Assembly: GCA_937891215.1 (NCBI GenBank)
Contig: CALAEU010000337.1
Span: forward strand, 1 to 9,914
DNA: 9,914 nt
Direction: 5' to 3'
Source: an uncultured Clostridia bacterium
Lineage (GTDB): Bacteria > Bacillota_A > Clostridia > Oscillospirales > Acutalibacteraceae
The notes under the pieces were generated by a model that saw only the letters and a program-made list of their open reading frames with translations, was not told the DNA's origin and did no database searches. The position numbers and the translations under genes were made by a program. Shown here piece after piece: positions 6,322 through 9,914 of this stretch; position 1 is the stretch's first letter; each line of letters starts with the position of its first letter.

Positions 6322-7461
6322 ATGAAAAAGATTTTACATATATCTAAATATTATTTCCCATTTAGAGGTGGTACAGAGCAGATTGCACAAGATTGTGTTA
6401 AAGCTTTAAAAGAAGAATATGAACAAAAAGTAATTTGTTTTAATGATGGAAAAGAAGATAGAATTGATACTGTAGATGATGTTGAAGTTATACGTTGTGG
6501 TTGTTTTGCGAAAATATCTTCTCAATCTCTTTCTTTTTCTTATGGAAAAATATTAAAAGATATTCTAAAATCATTTGAACCAGATATAATTATTTTTCAT
6601 TATCCAAATCCCTTTGTGGCAAGCTTTTTATTAAATTATATTCACCCGGATATGAAATTGGTTGTTTATTGGCATTTAGATATAGTTAAGCAAAAACTTT
6701 TAAGAGAATTGTTCAAAAATCAAAACAAAAAATTATTAGAAAGAGCAGACAAAATAATTGCTACTTCTCCTAATTATATTGAAGGTAGTGAGTGGCTTAG
6801 CAGTAAGAAGGAAAAGTGTGTAGTTGTACCAAACTGCATTAATATAAAAAGACTTGAAATAAATTCACAAGTTGAAGAGATTGCAAAAGGCATAAAACGT
6901 GATAATGAAGGGAAAATTATTTGTCTTGCTGTAGGCAGACATACAGAATATAAAGGTTTTAAGTATTTAATTGAGGCAAGTAAATATTTAGATGATAGAT
7001 TTAGAATTTTTATTACAGGTCAAGGTGAATTAACTGAAGAATTAAAACAACAGGCAAATGATGATAATAAAATAAAGTTCTTAGGTTTAGTTTCTGATGA
7101 TGAGCTTAAAGCATATTTGTCCGCTATGGATATCTTTTGTTTTTCATCAATAACAAAAAATGAGGCATTTGGTTTAGCTTTAGCAGAAGCAATGTATTTT
7201 GAAAAACCTGCCGTAACATTCACTATTGAGGGTAGTGGTGTTAACTATGTAAGTCTTAACGGCGTTACAGGTTTAGAAGTGCCTAATAAAGATGTTAAAG
7301 CTTATGCAGAGGCAATGATTTCTTTGGCGGAAGACGAAGCGTTGAGAAGAAAATATGGCATAAGTGGTAAGGCAAGAGTAGAAGAAAATTTCTTGGATTC
7401 CCAGTTTGGTGAAAATATAAGACGAGAAATGTTGGATTTGAAAAATGAAACTAATATCTAA
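6322..7461 (+). CDS. GT4-family (GT-B fold) glycosyltransferase
   Basis: Retaining glycosyltransferase of 379 residues, typical for GT4. Features are an N-terminal KILHISKYYFPFRGGTEQ (3-20) with the family's GGxE-like glycine turn, the central nucleotide-binding start AVGRHTEYKGFKYLIEA (203-219) including Arg206 and Lys211, and the EX7E motif EAFGLALAE (281-289) that contacts the donor. No membrane segment; it would work at the cytoplasmic membrane face on the lipid-linked acceptor. AAAGGGTGG (6307-6315) precedes the ATG. Directly downstream of manC, it may use GDP-mannose, a common GT4 donor, but the sequence does not prove donor choice. Arg codons are mostly AGA (12 of 15), unlike proS. Confidence 0.92.
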   Translation: MKKILHISKYYFPFRGGTEQIAQDCVKALKEEYEQKVICFNDGKEDRIDTVDDVEVIRCGCFAKISSQSLSFSYGKILKDILKSFEPDIIIFHYPNPFVASFLLNYIHPDMKLVVYWHLDIVKQKLLRELFKNQNKKLLERADKIIATSPNYIEGSEWLSSKKEKCVVVPNCINIKRLEINSQVEEIAKGIKRDNEGKIICLAVGRHTEYKGFKYLIEASKYLDDRFRIFITGQGELTEELKQQANDDNKIKFLGLVSDDELKAYLSAMDIFCFSSITKNEAFGLALAEAMYFEKPAVTFTIEGSGVNYVSLNGVTGLEVPNKDVKAYAEAMISLAEDEALRRKYGISGKARVEENFLDSQFGENIRREMLDLKNETNI

Positions 7462-7491
7462 AAAATAAAAACAAAAGGTATGAGTGAGTAA

Positions 7492-8295
7492 ATGGTAAAG
7501 ATATCTGTAATAATGGGGCTTTATAATTCGAAATCTTATGAGTATTTGAAGAAAGCGTTGGATTCTATTTTAAATCAAACTTACACAGATTTTGAATTAA
7601 TAATATGCGATGATGGTTCAACAAATGAATGTGTTAGTTGGGCTAAAGAAATTGTTGGTTCAGATCCAAGAGTAAAGTTTATAGCGAATAAAAAAAATAG
7701 TGGTTTGCCGGCTACATTGAATCATTGTTTGGAAGTAGCTACTGGCGAATATATTGCCAGAATGGACGACGATGATATTTCTGATTTAACAAGATTTGAA
7801 AAACAGATGAATTTCATTGAAAATCATCCTGAGTATAATGTTGTTGGTACTTTGGCAAATGTTTGTGATGCTGATGATAATATATGGGGAGAGTATTTAT
7901 TAGATGAAATTCCGACAAAAAAAAGCTTTTTATGGAATTGTCCTGTTCTTCATGCAACTATGTTGGTAAAAAAAGTTTGTTTAGATTCAGTAAATGGATA
8001 TCGTGTTGCAAAAGAAACTTCTCGTTGCGAAGATTATGATTTATTTATGAGAATGTATGCAAAGGGTATTAGAATGTACAATATTCAAGAAAAATTGTAT
8101 GATTATAGAATTATTAATGACCCAACAAAAAAATATCGTCCGATGAAATCTCGTGTTGAGGAAGCAATTGTTAGATATAAAGGTTTTAAACAAATGGGAA
8201 TTTTAATAAAAGGAATTCCATTTATTCTTAAACCAATAATAATAGGTTTTATTCCTGCAAAACTTTTTGCGAAAATAAGGAAAAAACAATACTAA
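7492..8295 (+). CDS. GT2-family (GT-A fold) glycosyltransferase
   Basis: Inverting glycosyltransferase of 267 residues that adds one sugar to the repeat unit. It has the N-terminal strand ISVIMGLYN (4-12), the nucleotide-binding DDGS (40-43), the metal-binding acidic run DDDD (92-95) in ARMDDDD, and a candidate catalytic-base motif CEDYDLFMR (179-187), with Asp181 fitting the ED dyad of the family. The C-terminus (about 236-258) is hydrophobic and followed by a basic tail, suggesting membrane attachment. Start: ATG 7492 overlaps nothing but directly follows a tiny ATG-AGT-GAG-TAA (7480-7491); the AAAAGG at 7473-7478 is unusually far (13 bases) and GAGTGAG unusually near. Donor and linkage are unknown. 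Confidence 0.9.
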   Translation: MVKISVIMGLYNSKSYEYLKKALDSILNQTYTDFELIICDDGSTNECVSWAKEIVGSDPRVKFIANKKNSGLPATLNHCLEVATGEYIARMDDDDISDLTRFEKQMNFIENHPEYNVVGTLANVCDADDNIWGEYLLDEIPTKKSFLWNCPVLHATMLVKKVCLDSVNGYRVAKETSRCEDYDLFMRMYAKGIRMYNIQEKLYDYRIINDPTKKYRPMKSRVEEAIVRYKGFKQMGILIKGIPFILKPIIIGFIPAKLFAKIRKKQY

Positions 8296-8317
8296 ATGAG
8301 AAAAGAACGGTGAATTA

Positions 8318-9514
8318 GTGAATAGTATTTTGCGTGTTAAAAAATCTGTTTTAACAATAGAATATTTGTTGTTTTTTTTGCTTTTGTTATTTAATTGTCT
8401 TCAAAATGCAAGTATAATTACATTTGAAAGTGGTTTTAGTTTTAAAGTGTCACATGTAATAATAATAATGTTTTTACCAATCCTAATCCGGCAGGAGAAA
8501 ATAAGATTACCCAATATGTGTTTAACTTCGTTTTTTTGTTTTATTATGATAATAACTATTTTTGCGAGTTTGAAATATGGTTTTAATAGTCTCATTTTTA
8601 ATTACATAGCTGGTTTTTATAGTTTGATTTTATTTATGACTTTAGGAGGGAAAATTGAATATTATCAGTGGTTAAAATTAATAAAATCGGTTGCTTGGAT
8701 AATGATGTTTGCTATTATTATTAATTTGCTTATTCATTTTGATATAATACTTGCTTTTATTAAAAATCCATACAATCATCCGATAGTAGATACTATTTTT
8801 GGTGGCGGGGTAAATTTAGAAGCTACTTGGATTACGATGCTTGGTTTTTCGTTTTACAAAGATAAAAAGGGATATATTTATTGGTTGCTCTGTTTGGCAA
8901 TAAGTGCAGTTTATGTAAGTAGAGCAGGACTCGTTGCGTGTGTCATGCTGTTATTGTTTTTGGTTTTTCATAACAAAAATATTAATATGGCTCAAATGCT
9001 AAAAAAACTTCCGCTGATAGTTATTGTTGGATGTATAGGACTGTTAATTTTAAATAAAATCGGTATGTTGGATTATGCCTTGGAGCGTATGCTAAATATT
9101 GGAGATTCATTAACTGATGGTGGTACACGTGGTCGTTTTAGTATGTGGCAGTATGTTTTCGTAGCAGCTAAAAACAATCCCCTTGGTTATGGTGTTGGCA
9201 ATGGAACAAATGCTATTGAAATAGTTTCTAATATGGACTTTTCGGAAAATAATTTGCATAACTTTATTTTCCAAATGTTGCTTGATGTTGGAGTTTTTGG
9301 ATTGATTTTTTATATATTGATAATTGCAGTGTTTTCATTCAAAAATATACGGTTTCTTTTCAAAGATCCGATAATCACATTTCTGTTTACATATATTGGT
9401 TTATCGTTGGTTCAGTTTAGGGGTGGCGAATCAATTATGTTTTATATGTTAGGAATTTATTTGATAAAGGGAAATATATATAATCTTACTGGGAATAAGC
9501 TATCGATTAATTGA
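8318..9514 (+). CDS. Wzy-like O-antigen/capsule repeat-unit polymerase
   Basis: Integral membrane protein of 398 residues with about 11-12 predicted helices, of the O-antigen ligase/polymerase superfamily (PF04932-like). Such enzymes join lipid-linked repeat units on the outer face of the membrane. Hydrophobic segments lie near 13-30, 43-58, 69-86, 92-109, 124-147, 185-218 (two), 231-248, 316-341, 351-366 and 371-386. A long extracytoplasmic loop (about 250-315) holds the family hallmarks: GGTRGRFSMW (268-277), NPLGYGVGN (287-295) and ENNLHNF (310-316). Arg202 in VSRAG is a second likely functional arginine. GTG start with GGTGA (8309-8313) four bases upstream. In a Gram-positive context polymerase is more likely than O-antigen ligase. 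Sequence identity within this family is low, as expected for a repeat-unit-specific gene, and the gene is among the most AT-rich here. Confidence 0.88.
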   Translation: MNSILRVKKSVLTIEYLLFFLLLLFNCLQNASIITFESGFSFKVSHVIIIMFLPILIRQEKIRLPNMCLTSFFCFIMIITIFASLKYGFNSLIFNYIAGFYSLILFMTLGGKIEYYQWLKLIKSVAWIMMFAIIINLLIHFDIILAFIKNPYNHPIVDTIFGGGVNLEATWITMLGFSFYKDKKGYIYWLLCLAISAVYVSRAGLVACVMLLLFLVFHNKNINMAQMLKKLPLIVIVGCIGLLILNKIGMLDYALERMLNIGDSLTDGGTRGRFSMWQYVFVAAKNNPLGYGVGNGTNAIEIVSNMDFSENNLHNFIFQMLLDVGVFGLIFYILIIAVFSFKNIRFLFKDPIITFLFTYIGLSLVQFRGGESIMFYMLGIYLIKGNIYNLTGNKLSIN

Positions 9515-9526
9515 AAGGTCAGAAAT

Positions 9527-9914
9527 ATGAATAGATTGATTTTATGTAATACTTATTATCAGTTGATTTTTGCTATGCGGTTACGAAAAGCTTTATTTTG
9601 TAACGATGAAGTGTCAGTTGTAATTTCTGATCAATCAAAAAATGCCCAATGTGTAGCTAAAAATCTTGATAATACAGAGTATTTCAACAATGTTTATTAT
9701 AAAGAAACAAAATGGCTTAAGGAGTACAATAAATTTAAATTTTTTGTTGATTTTACGAAACTAAAAAAAATTGATTTGTTTTCTGATATATTAAAAGAAA
9801 AATATGACGAATTTATTTTTTTTAATTACGATTTATCGACAGAGATATTGTTTCAAGGGTTGTGTAAGAATAATAAAGGAATTAACGTTAGTAGATTTGA
9901 AGAAGGTATTTTAT
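9527..9914 (+). CDS. Probable sialyltransferase-like glycosyltransferase (GT52 / polysialyltransferase group), 3' end missing
   Basis: Only the first 129 codons are in the window. ATG 9527 follows GAAAGG (9513-9518, overlapping the Wzy stop codon) by eight bases, so coupling with wzy is likely. The N-terminus LILCNTYYQLIFAMRLRKAL (4-23) resembles the start of GT52 and bacterial polysialyltransferase-type proteins, which begin with a short strand ending in C/H-T-x-x-Q-L-x-x-A-L. Residues 124-128 read F-E-E-G-I; E125-E126-G127 fits the D/E-D/E-G motif shared by several bacterial sialyltransferase families, whose partner HP motif would lie beyond the edge. No signal peptide or membrane helix is seen. 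Donor could be CMP-sialic acid, but Firmicutes homologues of this fold may use other donors. Family assignment is from recalled motifs, without alignment. Confidence 0.6.
   Translation, partial: MNRLILCNTYYQLIFAMRLRKALFCNDEVSVVISDQSKNAQCVAKNLDNTEYFNNVYYKETKWLKEYNKFKFFVDFTKLKKIDLFSDILKEKYDEFIFFNYDLSTEILFQGLCKNNKGINVSRFEEGIL

Overview
The window reads as the left part of a capsular or exopolysaccharide (CPS/EPS) gene cluster in a low-GC, Gram-positive-like genome. It is most probably a gut-type Clostridia/Firmicutes member, but that is inference from family composition only. The evidence is the AT-rich sequence with Shine-Dalgarno sites of AAAGGAG, AAGGTGG or GGTGA type, an archaeal/eukaryotic-type prolyl-tRNA synthetase (found in a subset of Firmicutes), and the order polysaccharide dehydratase, phosphoglycosyl transferase, sugar-nucleotide synthase, glycosyltransferases, polymerase. 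TGA is used as stop (genes ending at 4964 and 9514), which argues against a mycoplasma. All genes are on the + strand.

Layout. Positions 2-1297 hold the 3' part of proS, cut by the window edge, followed after 20 bases by a YhcH/YjgK/YiaL-family small cupin-like protein (1318-1782). Next is a gene-free stretch of about 330 bases (1783-2111). It has an A-tract-rich block, a convincing sigma-A-type promoter (1935-1963), and an untranslated leader with two stem-loops, one starting almost at the predicted transcription start. The polysaccharide operon then begins: a FlaA1/CapD-type membrane nucleotide-sugar 4,6-dehydratase (2112-4121), a 141-base spacer with a short near-duplicate of the dehydratase gene's 3' end and a possible internal promoter, an initiating phosphoglycosyl transferase (4275-4964), a bifunctional-type mannose-1-phosphate guanylyltransferase (4981-6285), a GT4 transferase (6322-7461), a GT2 transferase (7492-8295), a Wzy-like polymerase (8318-9514) and the start of a probable bacterial sialyltransferase-like enzyme (9527 to the edge).

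How they work together (inference from families). The dehydratase supplies a 4-keto-6-deoxy HexNAc nucleotide, or a product of it, and ManC supplies GDP-mannose. The phosphoglycosyl transferase loads the first sugar phosphate on undecaprenyl phosphate, the GT4, GT2 and last partial enzyme extend the repeat unit, and Wzy joins repeat units outside the membrane. A Wzx flippase, chain-length and tyrosine-kinase control genes, and any genes for 4-keto reduction or CMP-sialic acid synthesis are not in the window and would be expected beyond its right edge or elsewhere.

The most notable non-coding signals are the double-hairpin leader ahead of the operon and the direct repeat bounding the putative internal promoter. 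In the proteins, the key signal is the E-E-G motif at the very end of the window. A sharp change in arginine codon choice separates proS from the polysaccharide genes. I did not find tRNA, rRNA, CRISPR arrays, insertion sequences or a clear intrinsic terminator.
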